A stretch of 64,000 nucleotides of DNA, taken from Nectonema munidae (Eukaryota; Nematomorpha; Nectonematoida; Nectonematidae). The notes below the pieces were generated by a model, which saw only the letters and a program-made list of their open reading frames with translations, was not told the origin of the DNA and did no database searches. A program made the translations under genes and the position numbers. Each line of letters starts with the position of its first letter. Within the stretch, counting starts at the first letter, position 1. This document shows, one piece after another, positions 1 through 11,722 of the stretch. The DNA is taken from assembly GCA_030549495.1 (NCBI GenBank), contig JAUIRK010000677.1:186001-250000 (forward strand). Reading direction: 5' to 3'.

Positions 1-600
1 CCTGCATGGTTTACTAGTCCTAATGCAATTAAAGCGCCATACCACGACTTCAATTTTATGGTCAAGCTCATAAAGTTTCAGGAAATTGATTTGGAAATTA
101 GTCAAGTGACTTCCCAGAAATTCGCTAATCATCTCGGTATCTTGTTTCAGAGAATGTTGCTCTATCTGTTTGATGAAACTGATATCAAAGTAAAAATGGC
201 TAAAATTATAATAAATTCATTGACTAAAATAATGAAATTAATGTAAAAAAATATTGGCTTCCTAAAAACAAGTTGTCTTCTTTTTTAACTTTAGATTTTT
301 CTTCATTAGCAAATTTTTTACAAAAAAATTTTCTGAGCGATTTTCAATTAGTACAGTCTTTCTCAATGAAGATCCTTTGTTATGAAAAGAAAGGTCTTGT
401 TTTAAAGAAGGTTTAGAAAAAGATTGAAGTTGTAAATGATGTTGCAGAAAGAGGAATAAAGCTAATAGATTTATCATAATATCCTAAAAATGATGAAAAA
501 ACAAAACAATTTGTTCTTCAAAATGTTGCTGAAAAAAGAATCCAAAATTTACCAAATATTGTTTAAAGACCTAATGTTATCTTGGTACATTTGTTATTAA
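1..600 (+). pseudogene. Unrecognised decayed coding fragment, probably a transposon ORF
   Basis: One open frame runs from the window edge to about 246 (readable from position 1, so truncated at the left). Later frames to about 570 still look protein-like, with a motif reading NDVAERGIKLIDLS near 430-480. This resembles the C-terminal part of transposon-like proteins I have seen in arthropods, but I cannot name the family. Several frame changes and stops interrupt it, so it is not functional. No ATG, promoter or splice sites can be assigned with confidence. Confidence 0.35.
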
Positions 601-939
601 AAAAATTTAAAATCTCATATAGTTTTTTGCAATAACGATACATTTTTTTAATTCCAAAAATTCTGTTATTCCTTTCTTCTCTGAGGAATTCTCTAGGTCT
701 TCTCGAGGAACTCGACTTAGGTTTTTTAAAAAAAGGTCAGATTTTCAACATTAATTTGTTTTATACGTATAAACATAATTAAATTATGGGAGAAAGAAAA
801 TTAAAAATTTTAATTTTTTATACTGGGCCACCCTAGTATACATGTATACAGAATATGAAACGCCATTATGAAACTAAAGACATTGAATTTGAAAAGATGT
901 ATAATCAAGGAACTTAAGAGAGAAAAATAAAATAATTAA
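600..939. other. Stretch without recognisable gene
   Basis: AT-rich DNA between the fragment at the window start and the hAT relic. I see no coding frame, inverted repeat or known repeat-family match here. Confidence 0.5.
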
Positions 940-1592
940 GCTAAAATCGCAGTATGAGAGTTCAACCATAGTTCTTGCCAATACTATGACAGCGCAGGAG
1001 AGAGCATTGGAGTGTTCACTGAGAATAGCTTGGATCTTGGGAAAACAGAAGAAACCCTTAGCTGAAGTAGAATATATGCTGGAAACTGTTGATACATTGT
1101 TTGATGATAAGCAAAAGAATGAAATAAAAAAGTAAAATAAAGCAGATTGCATTATCTGATTCCACATCAATGAGGAGGACAGAAGTGTTGGCTGATGATC
1201 TCATGTCGCAACTTGATTTAGGACTGAAAGAAGCGCCCTGTATCTCACTGGCTATTGATGAATCAGCAGACAGAACTGACAATGCTCAGCTCATGGTTTT
1301 TGTGAGATGTTATGATGCAAGGAAGAAAGAATTTTGCCAGGAGTTGTTGGGTCTGTCTGACCTTGAAATAAGAACACGAAGAGAGGATATTTATGAATCA
1401 TTAAATAGCATGTTAGAATCAAGAAATATTGATGTTAGATCCATATTTTCGCTGACTACAGATGGAGCCCCAGCCATGCTTGGCCGAGAGAAAAGATTAG
1501 TTGCAAGATTAAAAGTAGATAATGCTGACATGATTGCATAATCCACCAATCAGTAGTGTGTGCTAGTCTCAGAAATGAATATAGTGAAGTCA
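940..1592 (+). pseudogene. hAT transposase relic, part 1 (ZBED5/FAM200-like)
   Basis: This is the N-terminal to middle part of a hAT transposase of the ZBED5/FAM200/SCAND3-like branch, which makes the DNA cleavage enzyme of hAT cut-and-paste elements. Typical family text is visible: an ILGKQKKPLAEVE stretch near 1030-1070, DESADRTDNAQLMVF near 1255-1300 and TTDGAPAML near 1455-1485, the last two lying around catalytic acidic residues. Frames change near 1130, and stops follow near 1540, so the gene is dead. Homology continues at 3516 after an inserted LINE. No terminal inverted repeats could be assigned. It could also be a dead domesticated copy rather than a transposon. Confidence 0.8.
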
Positions 1593-3502
1593 ACACTGAC
1601 GCGCCAACCACACTTCCAACACAGCATACCAGCATCAAACATCAAAAACCTACGTCTCCCGACATTACATCTATTCCAACACACCTCATACCGGTAACAA
1701 CTTGGAAAACACTAACCAAACTATCCTCAGACCACCTTCCAATTATCACTACCATTAACATCAAACAACCCAAATTTAAACCAATACTCAAAACATTCAT
1801 TTTATCATTTAATTAACAATGTACATCCATTACACCCAAACAAACAAACATATCCCAGAGATTAATTAACAAAAATCTCAATAAACTACAAACAACACAC
1901 ATAACAATCACTACTACTGACACTATAAAAGCCATACAAGATAGTAGCAATAGCAAAGCACTTAGCCCAGACAATTTCTCAAACTTACACATGAAACACA
2001 TCGGACCACAAGCCATATATCACTTCTAACACACATATTTAACTTGACCATCAAATACCATAACACACACATGGATAGTAGCACACAACAAAGACAAAAA
2101 CATTGGCGAATCATATCGCCCTATATCATTACTCTCTCCCATTGCAAAAACACTCAAAAAAATAATACTCAACCACATAAAACAACACATACCAGACTGC
2201 CCATACCGACATGGATTCAAACACCCAAGATTTATACATGGATAAACAACAAATTAATTTTGAATACTTCCGAATCACAAACCACACTCTTCACGCAGTT
2301 TAACAAAGAATACAACACACCCATCAATATCAAAATAAAAAACCACACTATAAGAACAACCACACACCCTAAAATACTAGGCATAGCATTTGTTCCTAAA
2401 TTAAGTGGGGTAAAGATAAAGAAACAATAACAAGACCAATAATTGAGTATGGTTCAACCATATGGGGACCTACACTTTCTCAATCACACTACAACAAACT
2501 TCAAACAATTCAAAATACAGCTTTAAGAACAGCCACTGGACAGACAAAAGACACAAATACACAACATCTACATATAGAATCACTAGTCCTACCACTAAAA
2601 ACACATATAAACAGTCATACATCTAACATTAGGGCCAAAGCCACGACTCTTACAGACTTTAAACCAGGGCCGGCCCTAGTCTTCGCGGGGCCCTATGCAA
2701 AATGAATTGCGCGGGGCCCAGTGTGGGTAGGAAAAAAGATTAAAAGTAAGAAATAAGATTTTGAAAAAAAAGGGATTTGTTTTATTACTTTTTCATTAAC
2801 ACAAAATGACGATCAAAGTAACTTTACTCTGCAAACCCTGCATTTAGCGAAATCATACAATATATCATCAAAATGAAAAATAAGAAGGGCGGGGCCCACT
2901 GCGGCCGCAAAGGTTGCAGTGGCCTAAGGCCGGCCCTGCTTTAAACCACCTATACCATTCAACAAAAACCCACAGACACATCAAAAACACAGCTTTTACC
3001 TACCCTCGCTCAATACTCTATCACACATGCGAAAACAAGTGTCCCAATCAAGACCAAAAACACATAAACCAAATCATCCACTCTCAAGCAGTCACAAACT
3101 ATTTAAACACACTACAAAGAAACAACATCATCAACAAACCTCCCCAACAAATTAGCTCACAAGAAACAGAATTAAACACACAAACACAAACACGCCACGC
3201 ACTAGCACAACTCAGAGCCAACAAATCGCCACTACTACACGAATACATGAACAAAATTAGCCCTGACACACAACACAGCCCAATATGGCCCCTATGTAAC
3301 ACTAAGACACTAAACATCTGTTCTCATGTACACACTTACAAACATCCCTTGCTCCTATTAACCACTGGACTGACCCAGTCTCAGTCAGCCAATTGCTCGT
3401 GAGGCGGGGGGACAGCTTGGCAAACAAGATAAATGATGAGGCCATCATCGATCTGTCGACACTCAGATGACAAATCGTGGAGGCAAACAACAACAACAAC
3501 AG
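1593..3502 (+). mobile_element. A/C-rich non-LTR retrotransposon (LINE), 5'-truncated, inserted in the hAT relic
   Basis: The insert begins near the end of the AP-type endonuclease domain (SSDHLPIITT about 1735-1765). It continues into scattered reverse-transcriptase text (AKALSPDNFS near 1955) and a C-terminal block (EYGSTIWGP near 2445, LQTIQNTALRTATG near 2490-2535). It ends in a (CAA)n tail at 3485-3500. The flanks carry a 13-bp near-perfect target duplication, 1580-1592 and 3503-3515 (12 of 13 identical). Several frame changes and deletions make it non-functional. The coding strand is strikingly poor in G and T, like the LINE at 46.3-49.7 kb, and the two probably belong to one clade (R1/I-like). 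A hAT MITE is nested inside. Confidence 0.8.
2665..2938. mobile_element. Non-autonomous hAT MITE (CAGGGCCGGCC termini)
   Basis: A 274-bp element with terminal inverted repeats beginning CAGGGCCGGCC at both ends. It is flanked by a perfect 8-bp direct repeat, CTTTAAAC, at 2657-2664 and 2939-2946. The 8-bp duplication and the CAGGG start are hallmarks of the hAT superfamily. It is locally GC-rich (GCGGGGCCC motifs near both ends) and has no coding capacity. It sits inside the LINE and so is younger than that insertion. Confidence 0.93.
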
Positions 3503-3515
3503 TATGGTGAAGTCA

Positions 3516-4330
3516 TGGAATTGGAGACTATTATGAAGCTAGTAAACTTCCTTCGATCAACATCTACTCAGTTCCTTTCTTACCGGGGTCAATACATGCG
3601 ATGATGATTTACTTGTGCGCAACAATGTGAGATGGCTAAGTAGGGGAAGAGTTTTGGAGCGATTTTGGGCAATTAGGAAGGAGCTACAGACTTTCCTTGA
3701 AGATCAAAACAGTGTGAAGGCAAAGATATTTTTTGAATTTTTGAAAGATGAAAAGAAAAGGAAATGTGTTGGATTCTTGGCAGACATAATGTCACATTTG
3801 AGTGATCTTAATGTCAAACTGCAAGGGGAAAAACACACCATCTTCAATTTAATCTCAGCAATTCCTGCTTTCCAGAAAAAATTGAATATTTTCAAGAATG
3901 ATATTCAGAACCAACTTTTCCATTTTCCAAGATTTTTGGAGCAACGTAAAGAAAAAACCGATACTAGACATGTCCAATTTATTGAGAAGCTGATCAATAA
4001 TTTCAAGGTACGTTTTGAATTTTGATGACTATGTTCTTGGAAAACAGCTGCTGTTTTTCACTCAAAACCCTTTTCTGGTGACAGATATCACAGCATTTCC
4101 AGTCGAAGCAAACTCACCTGCAAATGGGTAGATGCTGCAAAAATCCAACCGGAACTAATTGACTTTCAAGAGAATGTAGAGCTGAAACAAGTACTCTGTG
4201 ATTTTTCACCAGAAAAATTTTGGTCAAAGGAAGGATCCCCTGCTAATTTTCCTACTCTTCAACGAATAGCAGTGCAAATTCTCACAATGTTTGGCGCCAC
4301 TTACTGCTGCATACTAAATTAGTACCAAGA
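3516..4330 (+). pseudogene. hAT transposase relic, part 2
   Basis: Continuation of the hAT transposase after the LINE insertion. The residues flanking the break (SEV before, MELETIMKLVNFLRS after) fit one protein. An open stretch at 3615-4025 carries NNVRWLSRGRVLERF and a long helical region, including KHTIFNLISAIPAFQKKL, typical of the insertion domain of ZBED5/FAM200-like hAT proteins. The frame then breaks, and readable homology ends near 4320. The C-terminal dimerisation block is not recognised here. A separate C-terminal block of a related protein lies at 45307-45510, but there is no evidence that it belongs to this copy. Confidence 0.8.
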
Positions 4331-4339
4331 TCTAGAGAG

Positions 4340-4660
4340 CTAACAAGAAACAAGGAGTATCATTTTTCACACTAAAGTCGTGCTGTAGTGTTGATTTTTT
4401 CATTTGTAAAGTCCTCAATCGTAAATCCTGGTCTTGTTATATTTTAGCCACAAAATTCAATATCTTTATTATTTCCACGTTTTCTAAAATAGTATAAATA
4501 ATATAAACAGTGAATATGAAATTAATAAGAATCATATGATTTACTATTCTTTTCTGAGATGGTTGTTTTATTTTCTTCATTTCATGTAATAAAAATTTTT
4601 GGAGCTATGCATACATTGGAACTTGTCTAACTGGACCTTTGCTTATAATAGTTGAGTAGC
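4340..4660. other. Stretch without recognisable gene
   Basis: AT-rich sequence following the hAT relic. I see no open frame or terminal repeat that I can assign. Confidence 0.5.
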
Positions 4661-4830
4661 CCTGCTGTAGTGGATACGTCAAATTCGTTTTCAAAAATTT
4701 AAGTTATGCTGTAAAATTTTTTAGTTTTTGTTGAAGCTCTATAACTTTTTCTGATAGACTTTTTTTTCCTTAAAAGTTATTATAAAAGGCAAATCATTGC
4801 AAAAGGTTAAAAGTTGTTATTTTAAAAACA
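4660..4830 (+). repeat. Fragment of the CAGGGGCGCACATC hAT-like repeat family
   Basis: This segment, from the GTGGATACGTCAAATT motif through the TTATAAAAGGCAAATCATTG motif, closely matches internal parts of the larger copies near 34.3 kb, 41.2 kb, 51.8 kb and (reverse strand) 27.1 and 62.4 kb. Neither terminus is present, so it is a fragment or an old truncated copy. Confidence 0.8.
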
Positions 4831-5002
4831 AGTTAACCAATCGTTGTTTGATTTGCTTCCATACATTTTCAAAAAGTATTTTATATATTTTTTACCTGTT
4901 TTTATCATGTTTATAAAAACTTACCATGTTTTTATCAATCCCTAACAATTCTTGATAAGATTTTTAATTCTTCCTTAAATTTGATATAAAAAAGAGTCTT
5001 TT

Positions 5003-5940
5003 TGTATTGAAGAAGAAGAATAAAATTTATTTTGCAAATGAGTTAATAAATCAAATTTGACATATGAAAATGTATAAAAAGATATAAAATGATAATGAAG
5101 TTTTGTAGTTTGATATAAGCAGAGGGTGACATTTGCGGGCACGCCCAATAGCCAAAAGACCGAATTAAGGATATCCTCGTGATAAAATGACAAAAAGAGA
5201 GCATAAAGTAAAATACATGAACAGATATTATTATTTTACACTTTGCAAGCCAAAAATGTCATCAAAGAGCATTGATAATATTATATCAATTATATGTGTA
5301 CGAGTATTTGCGGCACACATAGCATAAGAAAGGGCACAAAGAATTGATAAAAAAAATTTTAATAACAGCACAAAACTGATATTCATTGTATAATAAATTT
5401 GACAGGTCTAGATTGGAAAGTGAATCATTCCACAATTTAACTGCTCTATACTTCAATGCTATTTTACATTTAGAATGATAATAAAAAGGAACTACAAGGT
5501 TTTTGTATCTCAAATTATAAGGAATTAGGTCAGAACATAATGTTGCCCAGGAACTGAAAGCGTTTGGGAGCTTATCGGCAAAAATTTTGAAAACAAACTT
5601 CAGAGTTTGGAGACGATAAATGTCCTCAAATTTCAGAAGTCTGACTGATTTGAAAACTGGTGTTGTATGTGATAAAATAGGAAGCCTGAATATTATTCGC
5701 AAAGCTCTTTTTTGTAATAAAAGAATTTGATCTTGGAAAGAATATCCCCAATTAACAACACTATAATTAAGATGTGGTAGAATTAGTGTTTTGTAGAGTA
5801 GTAATAAAGTTTGTGTGTTTATAAAATTTCTCACATGTTTCAAAATACCAATCAAAGTATTGATTTTTTTAGAGATTGTACATATGATCATATCATCACT
5901 ATATTGATGAGATCAACACTATATTGGAAGCTTTTTCCAT
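5003..5940 (-). mobile_element. LINE 3' fragment (Jockey/CR1-type)
   Basis: A 5'-truncated non-LTR retrotransposon. An open frame at 5286-5891 (201 codons) encodes the region after the reverse-transcriptase core. It includes LPHLNYSVVNWG followed by LQKRALRIIFRL, a common signature at this place in Jockey/CR1-like ORF2 proteins, and ends in basic, aromatic-rich C-terminal text. The 3' untranslated part ends in (CTT)n on the minus strand at about 5003-5016. That tail resembles those at 9.6, 33.7 and 51.07 kb, so these fragments probably share one family. The catalytic YADD region is missing through truncation. Confidence 0.85.
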
Positions 5941-6588
5941 TTAAGCCAAACACCATTAAAATTTTCAACATATTTTTGTAATTCCTATTTTTGGAATTTT
6001 TGATATAGCAAATAATTATGCGCTATCTTTAAATTTCTCATATTGTGCGGGATTACATCAAGAATGATATGTTTAATTAAGATATTAAAAGACATCACAT
6101 TAAATGTTTTTAACTCAACATTATTTTTTTTAATTATTTTTTAAGACGATGACATCAACTGTATCTTTTAAAGGGTTAGGATAAAATGTTTAGTTAGTTA
6201 GGGTTAGGTACAAATATAAAATAAAATTTTAGAAGGCCTAAAATCAAAATAAGAAAAATAAATTAAAAAAATATAGGCCAAAAATTTTATGAAATTTTAA
6301 GAAAAAGAATCGAGCAAAAAAGTAAAATTTAAAAAAGTTGTGAATTCGCCTTTAAAAAATTCTAAAAACAAATTAAAATAATTAAAAAAAATAAAAAAAA
6401 TTTCTAAGCAAAAATTTTAAAGACATTTGTCCTCAACCCTAAGCCACGAGGTTCCAACTTGCAAAAATAAATAATAATTACCGACTGGTCGGTATTCGAC
6501 TAAAGTTCTTATCTAGTTCCAAGCGTATTTTTAAGTGTCCACTATTCTAAACGAACAACGTATACTTTATATCAATGTTAATTTACAT
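5941..6588. other. AT-rich stretch without recognisable gene
   Basis: Low-complexity AT-rich DNA with many A and T runs. No coding frame, no clear tandem array and no terminal repeat were found. Confidence 0.5.
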
Positions 6589-6886
6589 CAAGGGCGCACA
6601 TCATGAGGCGAAAAGCCTATTCACCCCCCCCCCCCCCCCCATAATAATTTTGGATTATTTTAAACTAGTGTAATTAAAATATTTTCGTTGGGAGTATAGT
6701 TTTTAAATTTCATTGTAAAAAAAATATAAAGTAGTCTTATAATTTTAGATATGCGCTGAATACACTCTATTTAAAGGATTGCTTGAATATTTGGTCTTCC
6801 GTGGTATTTCCAGACCAGCAATTTTGAAAATTGCAAAAAAAATTTACTCCCCCCCCCCCCAATAATTTTGAGGATGTGCGCCCCTG
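6589..6886. mobile_element. Short copy of the CAGGGGCGCACATC hAT-like family (298 bp)
   Basis: The left end reads CAAGGGCGCACATCATG and the right end reads GAGGATGTGCGCCCCTG, so both termini of the family are kept in inverted orientation. The interior is the terminal part of the long copies, including the motif TGGTATTTCCAGACCA shared with the copies at 35.5, 42.4, 23.7 and 61.4 kb. Homopolymer C runs lie just inside both ends. No exact 8-bp target duplication is visible (ATTTACAT against CCCTACAA). It looks like an internal-deletion derivative of the long element. Confidence 0.85.
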
Positions 6887-7560
6887 CCCTACAAGTACGT
6901 AGCACCAAAAAGGTTCGCCTATAAACTATCTAAGATCAAATTATAAATAAAAACTTTAATTATTTTCACAGGGTTTATTGTAAGGCTGAAATAATGATTA
7001 AAAAGAAAAAAAGGAGACGAGATTTGAAGGGAATCCCTGGAAACAAAAGCGCCTTGGGTACAAACCTCTCTTCTAGTTTTTTTCTTTTTTTGACATGCAA
7101 CACTATATTATCAAAATCTAATCTTATATTGGCATTATCAAGTAAAAAACAGCATTCGTTTTGAAAACTACCGAATGATAAGAATTGCACTCATATCTAA
7201 CGAGTGTGCCATTTTCTGGACATCCAAAAACACGTGAGTATTCTTGAAAAAACTAAATAGATATCTCTTTTCAAAAAATATTCTAAAAATGTAACCGATT
7301 AACTATAATTTACAGCAAAGTTCATTCCTGTAAAACTCGATTTACGCTCGCTATCTTATTTTACTTTATGCAATAAAAAATGAGAGAAAAACAATAAATA
7401 AGTGTGGGGAGTAGGGAGGCAAGCCATGTTTAATTTTTTTGACATATTTGATTTATTACTGGCAAATGGACAACACTCCCACTCTCCAATATAGTTAGAA
7501 AAGAAGAAATGATGAACATGGAAAAATATGTTTTGAAATAACCGATTCTTCTGTGCAGAT
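6887..7560. other. Stretch without recognisable gene
   Basis: AT-rich DNA between the short hAT-like copy and the LINE relic. The small open frames here have no protein-family look. Confidence 0.5.
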
Positions 7561-9640
7561 TATGGCACGCTGGGCTAAAATGGGTTAGCAGAAAATTTAA
7601 TAAATTCTGTATCTTGTATGATAATCACATGTACATATTCTAAATGTAAATTTAACTCCAAGAAGAATCCATGAATAACAAAACTCTTTTGTTGATTAAA
7701 AAGGGACGAAATGCACAATAAAATGAAGAAAAGAAGGGTGAATTCCAATTTGATCTCAACTGATAAATATAAGAAGCTAAGAAATGAAACCAAATATACG
7801 ATAAAAGCTTGTAAATCTGAATACTACAATAAGTTCAATAGTTCTAGAACAACTAGGGAAACGTGGAAGATCATTAATTCTGTTAGTGGGAATCGAAAAT
7901 GAGAAATAACATGTGTAGAATCTAACATTGAAAGTATTCATCATGAACGTGAGATAGGTAATCTTTTTAATAGAAATTTTACTCAAGTAAATTCTCTAAC
8001 AGATATTGACTATTATGAAATTAACATATTCTTGGCAATAAATCAACTGATCAAAGATGATATATTTTTTTAACTATAAAAGAGAATATGTCTTGTACTC
8101 TTTTTCCTCTTTAATTCGTGCTTGGAAAACAACATTTTTCCTTAATCTTTCAGAGAAATCAGAGTTATACCTGTACACAAACGAGGAAACAAAAAGATAA
8201 CTACCAATTATCGTCCTATCAGTTTGATTTGTTCTATCTCAAAAATAATTTACAAGCGTATTGTAGCATATTTTGATCTAATAACTTGTTTTATTCAAAT
8301 CAATTTGGTTTCAGAAAGTCCCACTAAACTGATCATTTACAAAGTTACTTTTTAGACTTGGTAATTTCTTCTTTGGATAAAAATTAGTCAGTACTATCAA
8401 TTTTTCAAAAGCGTTTGATATAATACCTCATCCCATACTTTTGCATAAACTTAATAACTATGGTTTTGATAAAAATTCATTATTATTTTTCCAATCATAT
8501 CTTCCTTATCGTTTTCAATGTGTATAGATAAAAAAGGGACTCTATCAGATTTAATGAGAACTACATTTGGAGTGCCACAAGGTTCTTTATTGGGAGTTTT
8601 ACTCTTCCTAATTTATATAAATAACATTCACTATTCCATTGATAGTATAACTCATCTTATTTATGCTGAGAATTGCCTGACTAGGCAATTTCTTTAGATG
8701 GAGAATGCTTATTATTAATAAAATTAGGTCTAAAGCGACACACTTTTATACTTCAAAAAAGATGAAGTAAATGTGGTAGGTGTTCTATTAAGAGACTTTA
8801 CTCGTTTAATTTTTTAAGATTAGTCATAAGTGAAAACTTAAAGTGGGAAAATCATTGCACGTTATTTCAAAAATTAGTCATGCTATTGGATTGTTAAAAT
8901 TTTTAAAGAACTCTTTTTTCAAACTCACAATCTATAAATCGCTGACACTACCATATTTGTACTATAGTGAGTTATTATAAAAAGCTTAGTTATTATAAAA
9001 CTTCAAAAAGTCATAAGAATCATTTTTAACGAACACCGTTTTTCTTGGCCACACAACAAATTACTTCCATGATTATAAGCTTCTGATGTTTCCCGACATA
9101 TAAAAACTACAAGTCCACATGATAGTTCACATGCTATTATTTTCGAAATTTTCTTCCTGATTGTTTTGACAAATGGTTTCTCTCGAACTCCTCGAAAACA
9201 TCTTATTGCTTACGCTAATTCAATCAACTTAATATTCCTTCCTATTCAAAACCAAAATCAAAAGTTACAAAAATCTTTGCAAAAATTTGGAACAATTAAG
9301 AATTTTTATTACAAACTTTGGTTCAACGTTTTCCATGAAATCGAAAGAATTGAAAGGGAAAAGAAAATGATCAGTGTTATACTCTGTGTAATTGATTCCA
9401 CATTTTCTTTTATCGTAACATTTATTCATAATTCACTCTTGCTTGGGGTAAGCTCATACCAGCCGTCTTCAGACCTTCTAATCCTCCTTGCAGAAAAATC
9501 TTCTCTATATCTCGTATTTTCATCGTTCAAATGTTATCAAGTTATTTCGTTTTCATCTCTACTCTTTTATTTCATGCTATTTTTGTTGCATTTACGTTTT
9601 AATTCGTTTGCTTAATAAACTCTCTTCTTCTTATAAAATA
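7560..9640 (+). mobile_element. Decayed LINE (Jockey/CR1-type), RT and C-terminus
   Basis: Reverse-transcriptase text is readable in broken frames: a linker with YKKLRNETKYTIKACKSEYY (7765-7830), TNYRPISL-like text near 8200, and QFGFRKS near 8300. FGVPQGSL-like text lies near 8570, and C-terminal text with FSRTP near 9180 and a YYKLWFNVF block near 9310. Many stops and frame changes separate these, so it is an old dead copy. The 3' end carries a short TTCTTCTT run and AATAAA-like signals at 9615-9645. The YADD box is not intact. Confidence 0.75.
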
Positions 9641-10015
9641 AACCTGTTTTGTCTTTAATTAAAATAAAACTTCAATTCCAAAAACTTAACTTTCGAACTT
9701 TTAATGAATAATATTAAAAGTGTCTTTAAATGGTCTATTTTTTCACTTTAAAAACTTGACTATGAAAAAACAACCCATTTTTAAATTTTATTGATCTCAT
9801 ACAAAATAATTTTCACTTTAAACACTTCTAAAAAGTTATCAAGAGAAAGAACTTATCGGTATGAAATTAGATATGGGACATTTTTGGAAGTTTACAAAAA
9901 TGGATTTGATTGACTTTTGTTCGTCTTTCAGAGATTAGATGTCAATTAACTGCCTACGTAATCTAAAAAATTATGGAAAAATTGAATAGCTGATTAAATG
10001 TTTCCAAATTTATAT
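9640..10015. other. Stretch without recognisable gene
   Basis: AT-rich DNA between the LINE tail and the SINE. I see no structure in it. Confidence 0.5.
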
Positions 10016-10019
10016 TTGT

Positions 10020-10160
10020 GTGGTGGGAACGTAGTGTCGGGATCCAGTTGGTCTGGCTTCGATTCCCGATCGTGAATATCCTAACCATCTGCCTAAATAT
10101 GGAAGATTATTCTTCGCTTGGATGCGATACCGAAAACTAAAAAATTATATATAGTAAATT
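10020..10160 (+). mobile_element. tRNA-like SINE, copy 1
   Basis: The head contains a tRNA B-box-like GCTTCGATTCCC motif (about 10056-10067) in a tRNA-like context. The body and tail align with the segment at 60169-60293, sharing ATACCGA, AACTAAAAAAT and the TATATATA end. Two diverged copies with the same head-to-tail layout, more than 50 kb apart, support a SINE family rather than a tRNA gene. No target duplication is evident. Confidence 0.6.
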
Positions 10161-10164
10161 ATTA

Positions 10165-11490
10165 TCTCCTAAAATTAAGCAATCGGCCAGTAGTAAGTCG
10201 TCACAGGAAGGACCTTGCTTGTATTAGAGAAGCGGTTGTAATATTACAGATGCAGCTATTTCTTATATCAAAAAAAGTAGAAAATATCAAGGAATAAATA
10301 GAAACGGATACAATAAATAATATCAATAAGATTTAAAAGATATCAAAGCATAGAATAAACTTTGAATATTACATCGCCACTGTTTATAAAATCCAAGTCT
10401 ATCGCTCTTGAGTGACACCATCTTTTTCCCAATACATAGTTGGACATCCTCTTCAACTCAAATGTCTTTTGTATGAATTATGTTTTTTGAAATCTTCATT
10501 ATATCATTGTCTACTGAGAATTTAGATAAGGCTGTGTGTCCTTGATACATTTCTTCTCAGGGAGACAAAATTGTGAATTGGTTACCAATTGAGATTCCAA
10601 TTTAAGTAAACATTTCTTCTTGAATCCTTTAATTTCAAGAACTATTAAGATTTTCCCTCTCTCTGTAAGAATAAAATGATACAAAAAATATTCACACTGT
10701 ACTCGCTAACACGTATCACCTTTTTAATTTAAACACATTATATCCACCTTATACCATAGCACACATGGCCTTTTAATTAAATCACAAATCGTCGGGAACC
10801 TATGGCTCTTTTGATGACTGCATCTGGCTCTCGGATAAATCAGATGGCCTTCAGGATAAACGGAGGTATAGCGATAATGCATATTCTTCTTGCCAATCCT
10901 ACACTCCGTTAATTTCGTCACAATTACCAATCTTTACAAAAAGTCGATAAAGTCCATTTTTCATATAACTAGAGATACATTTCATAGAAACATTTTTCAA
11001 TAAAAAATGAGCAATTTGAGATAATATTTTAGGTTAATAAAAGTCCATTTTTTCGTTAAAGTCAATAAATGTCAATTTTTTGGTAAATAAAAGTAGAAAT
11101 TTAGTTTAAAATTTAAAATCATTTTTAAGACAACTAAAAAGTAATTCTTTATTTAATAATATTTAAATCTAAATAAAATAAAATATAAAAATAAGACTTA
11201 TGGTCTGTTTAAAGTAAAAAGCATTTTAATTATAAGGTAATGAAAAACTGACTTTATAACTTGAAAACAAATAAACTGATATTTAGTGGGATGTTTTCTA
11301 TGCTATTATAATCAATAGGTCTTGCCTGTAAAAATCTCAACGGACACATGAAAATGAAGTCTAAGAATACAGCTTCTAGCGCTCTGCTATCCATTCATTG
11401 TATGTGCCACAAACACACATCTGGTTCAAAGCTAAGAAGACAGTTGCACAGCTGTTAGATAAAATAGTGTTAGTCTATTTTTGAAGTACT
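10165..11490. other. Stretch without a supported gene
   Basis: Mostly AT-rich sequence. A short plus-strand stretch near 11345-11450 reads IHCMCHKHTSGS, vaguely like the cysteine-histidine segment of hAT transposases, but it is too short to call. Nothing else was recognised. Confidence 0.45.
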
Positions 11491-11493
11491 CTA

Positions 11494-11722
11494 GGAGAAT
11501 CTCTGATTGTGGTGATTCACTGAATATTTCTTCATTCTTTGATCTAACCGCTATATGCATTTATCTCTTCTCCACTAATGTGCAGTTCTTATTTTCCTCA
11601 TCACTCTCTCTTACTCTATATACGTTTTCTTTTACTTCCCGCTTGTGGTTGATACGTCTGAGAAGAAGTGTTGAGTTTGTGGGTGTGGGATGAAAAAATA
11701 AATAACTCAATTGAAGAAAAGA
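11494..11722 (+). repeat. Left terminal inverted repeat of the Mutator-like element
   Basis: It matches the reverse complement of 14800-15054 with many blocks of exact identity, for example GTGATTCACTGA and CTCCACTAATGTGCAG. Similarity fades towards the inner side, where the arms differ by small insertions. Confidence 0.9.

Noticed and set aside
11481-11693. 70-codon plus-strand frame at the left Mutator border
   Set aside because: It lies within the terminal inverted repeat and is not kept in the right arm.
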